From Spyradomonas excrementavium (GTDB taxonomy: Bacteria; Cyanobacteriota; Vampirovibrionia; Gastranaerophilales; Gastranaerophilaceae), in the NCBI GenBank assembly GCA_018714005.1, contig DVOA01000029.1:1-33986 (forward strand): a stretch of DNA of 33,986 bases. Direction: 5' to 3'. Position numbers and translations under genes: made by a program. How positions within the stretch are numbered: position 1 is the first letter of the stretch; every line of letters begins with the position of its first letter. Of this stretch, positions 23,998-32,074 are shown one piece after another. The notes below the pieces were generated by a model, which made no database searches, was not told the DNA's origin, and saw nothing but the letters and a program-made list of their open reading frames with translations.

Positions 23998-24018
23998 TCA
24001 GGTAAAATCAGGTAAAAT
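23998..24018 (+). promoter_or_regulatory. Duplicated TAAAAT boxes before the VWA gene
   Basis: TCAGGTAAAA occurs twice in tandem, giving two TAAAAT -10-like boxes 10 bp apart (24003-24008, 24013-24018), upstream of AAAGGAATTTTT-ATG. Confidence 0.45.
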
Positions 24019-24049
24019 AAATAGGATTAAAACAAAAAAAGGAATTTTT

Positions 24050-24718
24050 ATGAACAAAAGATTAATAATTTTAGGAATTTTAATACTGGGGATATCAGTG
24101 GTTTTGCGGCTCCTGTGGGGGGCGTTGAAAAATGTAAAACTCGACGACTTTAAGCCCGCAATGGTTGTTTTTGTGGTCGATTCTTCAGCGTCGAACCAAA
24201 AATCCCTGCCCGAACAGAAAAAATTCCTGAAACAAATCTGCACCTCGCTCGACCCCGAGGATCAGATAAAAATCATCAAAGTTTCGCAAGAAGCCTACCT
24301 GATTTACGAGGGAACCCCGCATAACAACTCCGGAATAACCAAAGCCACCGACGCTTTTACGCAATACAACGAAAAAGAATACGGCACGGCATACGGTGAA
24401 GCGCTTAAAAAGGCTTTTTCGTATGTTCTTACGGCAGAAAAGGACGGCTACACGCCTGCTGTAGTGGTTTTGGGCGATTTGGAGAACGAGGGTGACATCA
24501 CAAAACAGGCTGACTGGGCAAACATGGACAAAAACGTGGAAAATGTGAAAAAATATGCTCCTGACGTTGCGATGATGTTCCTCTGGGCGCACCCGCAAAA
24601 GCTCGACATGGTAAAAGAAAAGCTCAACCCCGTGCTCGGCGAAAAAAAGCTCATACTCTCGCCGGAACAAAATGCTGACAGGGCTTTGCGTTCATTCATC
24701 AACGCGCTCGGGCGATAA
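24050..24718 (+). CDS. Membrane-anchored von Willebrand A domain protein
   Basis: A 222-aa protein. A single N-terminal membrane helix (about 5-25) is followed by a VWA domain to the end. The metal-ion-dependent adhesion site is complete: DSSAS (Asp44, Ser46, Ser48), Thr113 in GTAYGEAL and Asp143 in LGDLENEGD. VWA domains bind protein ligands through a divalent cation. The basic N-terminus (NKR) suggests the VWA part lies in the periplasm. Good AAAGGA ribosome site. First of four consecutive genes that all look like envelope components. No known BatA or CoxE operon partner is seen. Confidence 0.85.
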   Translation: MNKRLIILGILILGISVVLRLLWGALKNVKLDDFKPAMVVFVVDSSASNQKSLPEQKKFLKQICTSLDPEDQIKIIKVSQEAYLIYEGTPHNNSGITKATDAFTQYNEKEYGTAYGEALKKAFSYVLTAEKDGYTPAVVVLGDLENEGDITKQADWANMDKNVENVKKYAPDVAMMFLWAHPQKLDMVKEKLNPVLGEKKLILSPEQNADRALRSFINALGR

Positions 24719-24784
24719 ATTTCATCATATATCTTCGCTCAAACGCTAAAAACCGATTCAGGCGAAAAATAGAAAGAGGCAAAA

Positions 24785-26383
24785 ATGACCGTAGTAATAA
24801 AATCCTTAAACAAAGAAAAAGTCTTTGAATCAAAAGAATTCATCACCATAGGTTCGGCTCAAAATTGCGATTTTGTGATGGAAACCGGATTTGATTTTAT
24901 GCTCACCGCACAAATCAACGACGGAAAAATAATTCTGCTCAACAATTTCAAAAACCCGGGAATCCTTTTCAAAGGACAGCCAATGGGCGAAAAACTCGAG
25001 GCAAAAGGTAATTTGAAGCTGATGATAGACGGAAGTGATGAATTTCTGGGGATAAAAATCCTTGAAAACGCCTCTTCGCCGTCAGTTTCAGCCATCGGGC
25101 AAAAGGAATTTACCGAAGAAGACATAAAAGAGCTCTACGGAAACGACGTAAACGCTGCAACCCGCATAAAAATTGAAAATAAAAAAGCCCAAATCGAAAA
25201 GGATAGAATCGCAATCACCAAAGAAATTGCCTACAAAATCAACGACCTGAAAAAACGCATTTCTTTGAACTTCAAAGCGTCGGTTTTTCTTAATATTGCG
25301 CTGTTTTTGAGCTCGCTTGTGACTTCTTTCGGGGTGGCAAATTATTTGACCGGACTTCCCGTGACCGAAGCGGGAAATTACATAAATCTACCGACAAATA
25401 TCAAACTTCTTGCGCTTTTCACGCTTATAACTTTCGGAATCGCGCTCGTTTTGAAGCAGGGCGTTTATCTCTTTTTCCAGAACAAAAGTTTTTCAACGCC
25501 TGCAACTCTCCTCGCTGAAAAATTCATGCTGGTGATTTCGGGCGTGTTTATGGTTGCGTTTTATGCGATAAACCTGATTTATTACATGAATCCCGGCGGA
25601 AAAATCGTTTTTGCGGTTTTTATTTCGCTTTTCTTCATCGCTTTGACAGTTACGCTGGGAATAAGCTGCGGATACTTCAAATACGGCGCTCATGAGCTTT
25701 CTGTTGCGCTCGACAAGCACGAATACAACGAAGAATTTGAAAACGTGCTCAATGATTACCAGCTCTGGATTGAAAAATACATAAACAACCTCAGCCCCGT
25801 TAAACTCACGAATATCAAGGACAAACTCTTCACGCTCCAGCTAAAAGGCGTCGGAGAAACGATTCTGGGCATTTTAACTGCGCCTTTTCTGGCTTACGGC
25901 GTGTCGAATACGCTTGCGATGTGTTTTCCGGAAGCCGCGGGCTGGATAAGGATTTCGGGCTTGAGATTCAGCCCTGTTTTTCTGGTTCTGGCGACAATGC
26001 TCATTATTTTCGCATTTTTCGCTTTCGTTAACGCGTTCCTTTGCACAAGAAAAATTCAGGGCTCCGAGGTAATCAAAAACGACGGATTCAGAAACTTTCT
26101 CTCGCATGGCGTAGATATTTTCGGGCTCCAGAACGTCAGAAAACTTGATTTTGAAAAAACCCGTTCGCTCATTATCGGCGTTTCGATTATTTTCATTGAG
26201 TTTTCGATGAACACCTCCTACTTTATGACCGAAATCGGCGGTGATTTGCAGGGTATTTTTCTGAGCCTTATTGCCGCGCTCGTGCCCACAGCGCTGTTGA
26301 TTGCAGAGACTTACATGTTGAGCAGCACAAAATACGAAATCTGGGCAAGTGACGAACTTATTTCAAAAATCGACAAAATATGA
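24785..26383 (+). CDS. FHA-like domain fused to eight-helix membrane protein
   Basis: A 532-aa protein. Residues 1-95 look like a forkhead-associated beta sandwich (KEFITIGSAQNCDFVMETG, QINDGKIILLNN, NPGILFKGQPM), but the canonical phosphothreonine-binding Arg and Ser-x-x-His are not evident. A charged coiled-coil segment spans about 125-160. About eight membrane helices follow, near 165-188, 207-228, 246-266, 272-294, 360-380, 393-417, 463-482 and 490-513, with a cytoplasmic-looking loop at 300-350. No transporter signature recognised. AAAGAGGC lies before ATG. The end overlaps the next gene by 4 bp (ATGA), so the two are coupled. The fold assignment of the N-domain is tentative. Confidence 0.75.
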   Translation: MTVVIKSLNKEKVFESKEFITIGSAQNCDFVMETGFDFMLTAQINDGKIILLNNFKNPGILFKGQPMGEKLEAKGNLKLMIDGSDEFLGIKILENASSPSVSAIGQKEFTEEDIKELYGNDVNAATRIKIENKKAQIEKDRIAITKEIAYKINDLKKRISLNFKASVFLNIALFLSSLVTSFGVANYLTGLPVTEAGNYINLPTNIKLLALFTLITFGIALVLKQGVYLFFQNKSFSTPATLLAEKFMLVISGVFMVAFYAINLIYYMNPGGKIVFAVFISLFFIALTVTLGISCGYFKYGAHELSVALDKHEYNEEFENVLNDYQLWIEKYINNLSPVKLTNIKDKLFTLQLKGVGETILGILTAPFLAYGVSNTLAMCFPEAAGWIRISGLRFSPVFLVLATMLIIFAFFAFVNAFLCTRKIQGSEVIKNDGFRNFLSHGVDIFGLQNVRKLDFEKTRSLIIGVSIIFIEFSMNTSYFMTEIGGDLQGIFLSLIAALVPTALLIAETYMLSSTKYEIWASDELISKIDKI

Positions 26384-27129
26384 ACAAATTTACATGGACA
26401 ATTTTAATAGTTCTGCTAATTACGCTGGTTACGGCGTGTGTGGCGATTTTTAAACCGCAATTGACGGTGCGGACGTTCAACAGCGTGCCTGAAAAGGTTG
26501 TCCAAAGAGATTTTCAGCCTGCACCTGCTCCGAAAATCCGGACTGTCAACACACAAAGCACAAAAACCGTAAAAACACAGCCCGTAAAAACAAAAATCGT
26601 CGAAAAAATTGTTGTGGTGCAAGAGCCCGCCCCCACAAAATCATCAAAGCCTCAAAGCACTGCAACATCTCAAAAAACCATTCAAAAACCGGCACAAAAA
26701 GCAGTTCAAAATGTCCAACCGGCCCCCAGAACTGCTCAATCCACGCCAAAACCTGCAAAACAGCTTACCGAAGCAGAGGAAATCATAGTCTGGAACAAAT
26801 GGCACAGCGATTTGCAAAATCAGATTATGCAGGATTCAAAAATATACTCGCCGCGCGGCACGGTTTTTATGTTTTCATTCACGGTTGACAAAAATCGCAG
26901 GGTGTCGAACATAAAAGTCTGGTCAGAAACCACAAACGCCCAGCCCGGCGACATTTACAGGATAAAAACCGTAATTTCGGGCTACCAGAATGACGCTATT
27001 CTTGAATTTCCCGCCGGCACAAAAAGAATCATTACAAACTTCAAAGGCGGATTCACCGTCAGCACAGATTCACGTTACAGCAGTCCGGAAGATTATTCCG
27101 ATGTTGAAAAAGTAAAGGTAAAAAAATAA
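26380..27129 (+). CDS. TonB-like envelope-spanning protein
   Basis: A 249-aa protein. Membrane helix at about 5-24 with a short cytoplasmic N-terminus. A Pro/Lys/Gln/Thr-rich linker at about 36-130 would span the periplasm. A C-terminal alpha/beta domain at about 135-228 (WNKWHSDLQNQIM, GTVFMFSFTVDKNRRVSNIK, AILEFPAGTKRIITNFKGGF) has the order of TonB/TolA C-terminal domains. TonB-type proteins transmit force or signals from the inner to the outer membrane. ExbB/ExbD are not encoded nearby. Coupled by 4-bp overlap to the FHA-like membrane protein and 2 bp from the next gene's start. Confidence 0.78.
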   Translation: MNKFTWTILIVLLITLVTACVAIFKPQLTVRTFNSVPEKVVQRDFQPAPAPKIRTVNTQSTKTVKTQPVKTKIVEKIVVVQEPAPTKSSKPQSTATSQKTIQKPAQKAVQNVQPAPRTAQSTPKPAKQLTEAEEIIVWNKWHSDLQNQIMQDSKIYSPRGTVFMFSFTVDKNRRVSNIKVWSETTNAQPGDIYRIKTVISGYQNDAILEFPAGTKRIITNFKGGFTVSTDSRYSSPEDYSDVEKVKVKK

Positions 27130-27131
27130 AA

Positions 27132-28007
27132 ATGTTCAAATGCACAGATTGTTCAAAAATATACGAAAAACGTCCTGATTTTTGCGACTGCGGGAACGAT
27201 ACTTTTGAAAAAATAGCCGAACCGGTGCAAAAACAGAAGAATTCGGGCAAATACAGCTTTTTTTCGGAGTTAAAAAACAGATTTTCACGTGTTTCGTTAG
27301 AAAACAGGATTTCCGGCGCAATATTTGTGTTTTTATTGATTCTGGCGGCAATACCATGGATGATTCCCGTAAAAACCATGCCCCAAAACACTGACAAAAA
27401 GCCCGTTCCCGTAAAAAAAGAGATTCCCCGGATTGACGCCCTGTGGAGCGCGCCGCAGCTGCCGGAGGAGAAAATTGAAGAGCCTGAGCCTGTTCAAGAA
27501 CGCATAATTGAGGTCATAAAACAGGTTTATGTGCCTGCCCCGCAAACAAAAACAGCGCCAGCTTCAAAGCCCGTTTCGACAGCGGCAAATAAGCCTGTTC
27601 AAAAGGCTGTGCAAAAAACTGTTTCAACAAAAAATACCGCCGCAAAGCCCAAAACCTCCACTGTACAGAAGAAACCCGCAAAAACCGCGCCGCAGTTGAG
27701 CGCACAGGAGAAAAAAGAGCTCGAAAATTATAAAGGAGCCCTGCGCATGGCGCTTTTTAACAACCTCAATGTGCCGTCAATTCAAGGTTCGGGAGATTGT
27801 GCGGTGGAATTTAATGTTGATTCGAGCGGAAAGCTCACAAATCGCAATTTTACCTACCAATCCGACAACAAATCGCTCAATGACGCGGTTTATTACATGT
27901 TAATGCGCGTTCCCCGCTTTAACGCCCCGCCCGCCTCATACAAAGGTGAAAAAATCAAGTTGAGGTTCAAATTTGATAACGGAAGTATTGAAGTCAGCTT
28001 CATTTAA
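27132..28007 (+). CDS. Zinc ribbon-TM-TonB-like protein
   Basis: A 291-aa protein. The N-terminal cytoplasmic zinc ribbon MFKCTDCSKIYEKRPDFCDCG uses Cys4, Cys7, Cys18 and Cys20. A membrane helix lies at about 60-79. A Pro/Lys/Ala/Thr-rich linker spans about 85-195. A TonB-like C-terminal domain at about 198-291 contains LRMALFNNLNVPSIQGSGDC, AVEFNVDSSGKLTNRNF and MLMRVPRFNAPP. A zinc finger on a TonB-like protein is unusual and suggests cytoplasmic recruitment or sensing coupled to the envelope. Last of the four-gene cluster; a palindromic element follows 62 bp later. Confidence 0.8.
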   Translation: MFKCTDCSKIYEKRPDFCDCGNDTFEKIAEPVQKQKNSGKYSFFSELKNRFSRVSLENRISGAIFVFLLILAAIPWMIPVKTMPQNTDKKPVPVKKEIPRIDALWSAPQLPEEKIEEPEPVQERIIEVIKQVYVPAPQTKTAPASKPVSTAANKPVQKAVQKTVSTKNTAAKPKTSTVQKKPAKTAPQLSAQEKKELENYKGALRMALFNNLNVPSIQGSGDCAVEFNVDSSGKLTNRNFTYQSDNKSLNDAVYYMLMRVPRFNAPPASYKGEKIKLRFKFDNGSIEVSFI

Positions 28008-28069
28008 GCTTTTTTGCGCCTTTTGCCGGCCGGAAGTGTGTTTTTGCTTATTTTGCTTGCATTGTGGGC

Positions 28070-28152
28070 GTAAAAAGCAAGGAATATTTATTTTTCTAGC
28101 TCGATTCGCTGCGCTCATAGGCGTCGAAAAATAAACATTCCTTGCTTTTTAC
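28070..28152. repeat. Palindromic element D1, conserved loop
   Basis: 27-bp arms at 28070-28096 and 28126-28152 (26 of 27 complementary) around a 29-base loop TAGCTCGATTCGCTGCGCTC… ending ATAGGCGTC. The same loop with a different stem is at 33346-33428. It lies between the zinc-ribbon gene and the 48-aa gene. Confidence 0.88.
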
Positions 28153-28294
28153 TCTGGGGGGCCTTTGGGAGTTTTACGGGGCTTGAAATAATGAATTTGA
28201 TTTCAGAAAACTTTTTGCTCCAAAATACGCAATACGGGTGATGTAAAATCCCGTCACAACTGTAAAATCAAGATGAGAAAGGTTATGGTGAATT

Positions 28295-28441
28295 ATGAAA
28301 ATTGACAACATAACTGCGGAAGATAAAAAATTTACCCTTGTTGACGTATTTGCAAACCAGCACCCCGTCATCAACTGCTGGATTCTGTTCAGCGCGGTGG
28401 CGATTGTTGCTTTGTATGCCATTACTTACGCCACGCTCTAA
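28295..28441 (+). CDS. Small single-pass membrane protein, 48 aa
   Basis: MKIDNITAEDKKFTLVDVFA, then NQHPVINCWILFSAVAIVAL and YAITYATL. A polar N-terminal half is followed by a 20-residue hydrophobic helix at the C-terminus, so it is probably tail-anchored. Two TGTAAAAT boxes lie upstream (near 28241 and 28261), and GAGAAAGG gives a rather distant ribosome site. Coding potential is inferred from the clean signal layout; no family is recognised and the call could be wrong. Confidence 0.5.
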   Translation: MKIDNITAEDKKFTLVDVFANQHPVINCWILFSAVAIVALYAITYATL

Positions 28442-28496
28442 ATTTGCGGCGTTTGTTTACGATTATGTAATATTCATGAAAAAATTCCCCTTGTCA

Positions 28497-28505
28497 TGGT
28501 AAAAT
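28497..28505 (+). promoter_or_regulatory. Extended -10 of gatC
   Basis: TGGTAAAAT, 25 bp before ATG 28531, with AGGAG at 28516-28520 between them. Confidence 0.5.
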
Positions 28506-28530
28506 ATATTGATATAGGAGAAATTTTTGT

Positions 28531-28812
28531 ATGATTACAATAAAGGAAGTTGAACACGTTGCTAAACTGGCAAGGCTCGAGCTTACCGAGGAGGAAAAAG
28601 TAAAATTTTCCAAACAACTCGGCGATGTTCTTGAATATGCCCAGCAAATGAACGAAATCGACACAGAAGGCGTAGAGCCCATGTCACACGCAATCCCGAT
28701 TGTGAACGTGATGAGAGAAGATGAAGTCGTTCATGAGTTTAGCAGGGAAGAATTGATGGCGAATGCGCCGTTGAAAGAAGACGGATTTTTTAGGGTCCCG
28801 AAAATCGGCTAA
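28531..28812 (+). CDS. gatC: Asp/Glu-tRNA amidotransferase subunit C
   Basis: A 93-aa small subunit that braces the GatA-GatB interface in the GatCAB complex, which makes Gln-tRNA(Gln) and/or Asn-tRNA(Asn) by transamidation. It opens ITIKEVEHVAKLARLELTEEE and has VEPMSHAIPIVNVMREDEV, both diagnostic of GatC. AGGAG lies 10 bp before the ATG. gatA and gatB are not adjacent. Its stop codon sits in the loop of its own terminator hairpin. Confidence 0.95.
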   Translation: MITIKEVEHVAKLARLELTEEEKVKFSKQLGDVLEYAQQMNEIDTEGVEPMSHAIPIVNVMREDEVVHEFSREELMANAPLKEDGFFRVPKIG

Positions 28813-28826
28813 CCAGCCGATTTTTT
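28801..28826 (+). terminator. Terminator at the end of gatC
   Basis: AAAATCGGCT-AACC-AGCCGATTTTTT. The stem starts inside the last codons of gatC. A TATAAT at 28829-28834 follows immediately and may start the pyrG transcript. Confidence 0.85.
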
Positions 28827-28878
28827 AGTATAATCGCAAGGTCAGGGCGGCGAAGCCGGATAAAACCTCAAAAATCAA

Positions 28879-28905
28879 TGTCATTCCGAACTTGTTTCGG
28901 AATCT
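28879..28905. repeat. CTTGT-loop hairpin, single copy
   Basis: ATTCCGAA-CTTGT-TTCGGAAT at 28883-28903, preceded by TGTC. Same loop and flank as the 4740-4795 pair but a different, still self-complementary stem. CCGGC-AAA-GCCGG follows within the pyrG leader. Confidence 0.75.
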
Positions 28906-28985
28906 CCGGCAAAGCCGGTCAAAAAGCTTTAAAAGCTCGTTGAAAATAAGTTAAATAGCGTAACTGGCAGAAAGTGAGTTGGAAT

Positions 28986-30605
28986 ATGTCAACAAAGTAT
29001 ATTTTTATAACCGGCGGTGTTGTTTCGTCACTGGGAAAAGGGATTGTTGCAGCGTCTTTGGGAAGATTGTTGAAATCAAGAGGATTTTCAGTCGTAATCC
29101 AGAAATTTGATCCCTACATAAACGTTGACCCGGGCACAATGAGCCCGTTTCAGCACGGCGAAGTTTTCGTAACCGATGACGGCGCAGAAACTGACCTTGA
29201 TTTGGGCCATTACGAAAGATTTACCGACACAAGCCTCGGAAAAATCAACAACGTAACCTCCGGCAGCATTTACCAGACCGTTATCAAAAAAGAGCGCAAA
29301 GGCGAATACCTTGGCGCAACAGTTCAGACAATTCCGCACATCACAAACGAAATCAAGTCCAGAATCAAAAAAGCCGCCAGCCAGTTTAAGCCTGATTTTC
29401 TTATAATCGAAGTTGGCGGCACAATCGGCGACATTGAGAGCCTGCCGTTCATTGAATCCATCCGCCAGTTCCGCTCTGACGTTGGTTACGGGAACAGTAT
29501 TTCAATTCACGTCACTTTGGTACCTTATTTGGGAACCTCAGGAGAACTAAAGACAAAACCCTCACAGCACAGCGTTTCGGTTTTGAGAAGTTACGGAATT
29601 CAGCCGGAAATCCTTGTTTGCCGCACATCAAAACCTATTCCCAAAAAAGAAAAAGAAAAACTTGCGCTTTTCTGCTCGGTTGACCCTGAAGCGGTTATTG
29701 AATGCAAGGATATGAAGTCGATTTACGAGGTTCCGCTAGCGCTGGAGGCGCAGGGCATTGCGCAGGTTGCGCTAAAACGCTTACAGCTGCTTGATAAAAA
29801 GCCGAATCTCGATTCGTGGATAAAACTCGTTGAAAACATCAAAAATCCCACAAAAACTTTCAGAATCGCAATCGCCGGAAAGTACACAAAGCTTTCGGAC
29901 GCTTATATTTCGGTTGTGGAATCCTTAAAACACGCGGGATATCTGCATAATGCACAAATCGACATAAAATGGATTGCGTCGGAAGAATGTGTGGATTATG
30001 AAAAGGCAAAAGAGGCGATGCAAGACGTTGACGGGCTTGTCGTACCGGGCGGATTCGGCGTAAGGGGGATTGAGGGCAAATTGAACGTTATCCGCTACGC
30101 GCGTGAAAACAATGTGCCGTTTTTGGGGCTTTGTTTGGGCATGCAGTGCGCGGTTATTGAATTTGCGAGAAATGTTGCCGGTTTAAAAGACGCAAACAGC
30201 ACGGAATTCGACGAAGGAACAAATTACCCCGTAATCGACATTATGCTGGAGCAAAAAAATATTGAAGGGCTCGGCGGCACAATGAGGCTCGGCCAGTACG
30301 AATGCAGGCTGAAAAAAGGCTCAAAAGCCCACAAAGCCTACAAATCCGACGTTATTTACGAACGCCACCGCCACAGATACGAAGTCAACAACGAGTACAA
30401 AAAGCAAATTGAAGACGCAGGGCTTGTATTTTCGGGGCTTTCGCCGGACGGAATGCTGTGTGAAATCGTTGAATACCCGAAAAACGACTGGTTCGTGGCT
30501 TCGCAGTTCCATCCGGAGTTCAAATCCCGCCCCGAACATTCACATCCTTTATTTGCAGGATTAATTAATGCAATAAATAGTAATAAAATGAAAAAAGCGA
30601 AATAG
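28986..30605 (+). CDS. pyrG: CTP synthase
   Basis: A 539-aa enzyme making CTP from UTP, ATP and glutamine. The N-terminal synthase domain (about 1-267) starts STKYIFITGGVVSSLGKGIV with the P-loop-like GVVSSLGKG. The C-terminal glutaminase domain has Cys383 in GLCLGMQC and the FHPEFKSRP triad segment. Length is standard. ATG 28986 is preferred over GTG 28974, because the MSTKYIF start matches the family and the upstream residues are not conserved. The ribosome site is modest (GAGTTGGA). surE follows after 53 bp. Confidence 0.96.
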   Translation: MSTKYIFITGGVVSSLGKGIVAASLGRLLKSRGFSVVIQKFDPYINVDPGTMSPFQHGEVFVTDDGAETDLDLGHYERFTDTSLGKINNVTSGSIYQTVIKKERKGEYLGATVQTIPHITNEIKSRIKKAASQFKPDFLIIEVGGTIGDIESLPFIESIRQFRSDVGYGNSISIHVTLVPYLGTSGELKTKPSQHSVSVLRSYGIQPEILVCRTSKPIPKKEKEKLALFCSVDPEAVIECKDMKSIYEVPLALEAQGIAQVALKRLQLLDKKPNLDSWIKLVENIKNPTKTFRIAIAGKYTKLSDAYISVVESLKHAGYLHNAQIDIKWIASEECVDYEKAKEAMQDVDGLVVPGGFGVRGIEGKLNVIRYARENNVPFLGLCLGMQCAVIEFARNVAGLKDANSTEFDEGTNYPVIDIMLEQKNIEGLGGTMRLGQYECRLKKGSKAHKAYKSDVIYERHRHRYEVNNEYKKQIEDAGLVFSGLSPDGMLCEIVEYPKNDWFVASQFHPEFKSRPEHSHPLFAGLINAINSNKMKKAK

Positions 30606-30658
30606 TTTGTCAGATTAGGGCATGCTTTTTATGTCCCGCAAATGAATCAGGAGCAGTA

Positions 30659-31450
30659 ATGAAAATATTAATCTCAAACGATGACGGCATAGTTGCAAAC
30701 GGCATTAGAGCGCTGACAGAAGCACTAAGTCAGGAACACGATGTTTATGTAATAGCCCCTGACCGCGAAAGAAGCGCTGCGGGGCATTCATTAACCCTCC
30801 ATACGCCGTTGAGGGTGGAAGAGCTGGAGCCAAAATTCGGTGCAAAACGCAACTGGGTTACGACTGGCACGCCCGGTGATTGCGTAAAAATCGGTTTGAG
30901 TGCGATTTTGAGCGAGGATGAAAAGCCGGATCTGGTTTTATCAGGCATAAACCATGGCCCGAACCTCGGTGCGGATATTCTTTATTCAGGAACGGTCAGC
31001 TGCGCTCTTGAGGGCGCTATGCTCGGTTATCCGGCAATTGCAACCTCGCTTGCGGGGCTGCATTCAGAGCTTGAGGATTTTAAATTTGCTGCCGAGTTTA
31101 TGTGTAAATTTTTGCCAAAGATTAAAGAAATAAACTTCCCGCAAAAGAGCATTTTAAACATAAATTTCCCGTCATTAGGCGCTGAGGACATTGCCGGTGT
31201 TGCAATCACAAAGCTCGGAACAAGGATGTTCACCAGCAATTACGAAAAACGCGTTGACCCGCGCGGAAAAGTTTATTACTGGCTTGCAGGCGAGTTAATC
31301 GAATACGACGAAAACGACGGAACCGACATAAATGCGCTTCGCATGAACAAAATCTCCATCACGCCCATAACTTTTGAAATGACCCACAAAAGTATCATGG
31401 CTGACCTCGAAAAAGCCTTCTGCAAAGACGGTAAGTGCGACTGGTTTTGA
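30659..31450 (+). CDS. surE: 5'/3'-nucleotidase SurE
   Basis: A 263-aa metal-dependent survival-protein phosphatase acting on nucleoside monophosphates. It starts KILISNDDGI with the Asp-Asp metal pair. SGINHGPNLGADILYSGTVSCALEGAM is the SurE signature, including the metal-binding Asn. The C-terminal part (RVDPRGKVYYWLAGE, D…INALRMNKISITPI) is also standard. AGGAG lies 5 bp before the ATG. It is probably cotranscribed with pyrG; no hairpin lies between them. Confidence 0.95.
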   Translation: MKILISNDDGIVANGIRALTEALSQEHDVYVIAPDRERSAAGHSLTLHTPLRVEELEPKFGAKRNWVTTGTPGDCVKIGLSAILSEDEKPDLVLSGINHGPNLGADILYSGTVSCALEGAMLGYPAIATSLAGLHSELEDFKFAAEFMCKFLPKIKEINFPQKSILNINFPSLGAEDIAGVAITKLGTRMFTSNYEKRVDPRGKVYYWLAGELIEYDENDGTDINALRMNKISITPITFEMTHKSIMADLEKAFCKDGKCDWF

Positions 31451-31457
31451 TTTTTTT

Positions 31458-31648
31458 ATATAGGGCGGGAGTCGGGTGCGACTTTGGCACGACTATAGTG
31501 GTTGTTTAGGGGCACAGCCCCGTCACACGGTGGATAGTTTTATCAGAAAAATCAGCAGGGCGGAAGATGGGTTCGACTCTGGCATGATTGTAGTGGTTGT
31601 TTGTCTTGAAAGTCCGCGTTAAGACCAAACCCAACTCCCGCCCTATAT
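31458..31648. repeat. Dispersed palindromic element, family E
   Basis: Terminal arms at 31458-31476 and 31630-31648 (ATATAGGGCGGGAGT…) complement at 18 of 19 positions. Inside, a block of about 43 bp with …GACTATAGTGGTTGTTT and …GATTGTAGTGGTTGTTT occurs twice as a direct repeat about 95 bp apart. A partial inverted copy is at 100-210. It fills most of 31451-31714. Confidence 0.8.
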
Positions 31649-31714
31649 TAAAATAGCAATTTTTTTTATTTTCATGTTTTGTAAGAGTAAAATTTACAAA
31701 ATAAGGAAGAAAAA

Positions 31715-32074
31715 ATGAGCACCTCTCTCAAAAATGCCCAACTTGTTAAAAAAATCCCCGGCGTATCAGAAACTTACATGAAAAAATTGAAACGTTCCGA
31801 GGTCTTGATTAAAAAGAACCCTCAAGGAGAATCAGTTTCCGAGCTCACAAAATACAATGACGGCAGATACAGATTTGTAGAGTTCAAAGACGGAAAACCG
31901 GCGTTCAGCATTGAAAATGACCCCGAAATCGGAGCAAGACACTATTATAAAGTCGGCGCAAAGGGCGTAAAAACAAAAGAAAAAACCTTGTACAACGGAT
32001 TGAAAGGCATTTTCAACTGGTACATGGACTTTTACAACGAAGCAGGACAAAGAATTAAACAGATTATAAGATAA
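31715..32074 (+). CDS. Small basic protein, unknown function
   Basis: A 119-aa soluble, basic protein. The N-terminal part is helical and Lys-rich. The middle has strands (SVSELTKYNDGRYRFVEFKDGKPAFSIEND) resembling a repeated beta-hairpin of the Y-x-D-G-R/K…F-x-D-G-K type. The C-terminus is aromatic and helical (NGLKGIFNWYMDFYNEAGQRIKQI). Good AAGGAAG ribosome site and a TAAAAT box near 31692. Its stop codon abuts the stop of the convergent gene with no gap. Confidence 0.7.
   Translation: MSTSLKNAQLVKKIPGVSETYMKKLKRSEVLIKKNPQGESVSELTKYNDGRYRFVEFKDGKPAFSIENDPEIGARHYYKVGAKGVKTKEKTLYNGLKGIFNWYMDFYNEAGQRIKQIIR

Noticed and set aside
28190..28241. 16-codon frame starting at an ATG near 28190, considered as a leader peptide
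   Set aside because: No ribosome site, no following attenuator structure, and it ends just before promoter-like boxes of the 48-aa gene.
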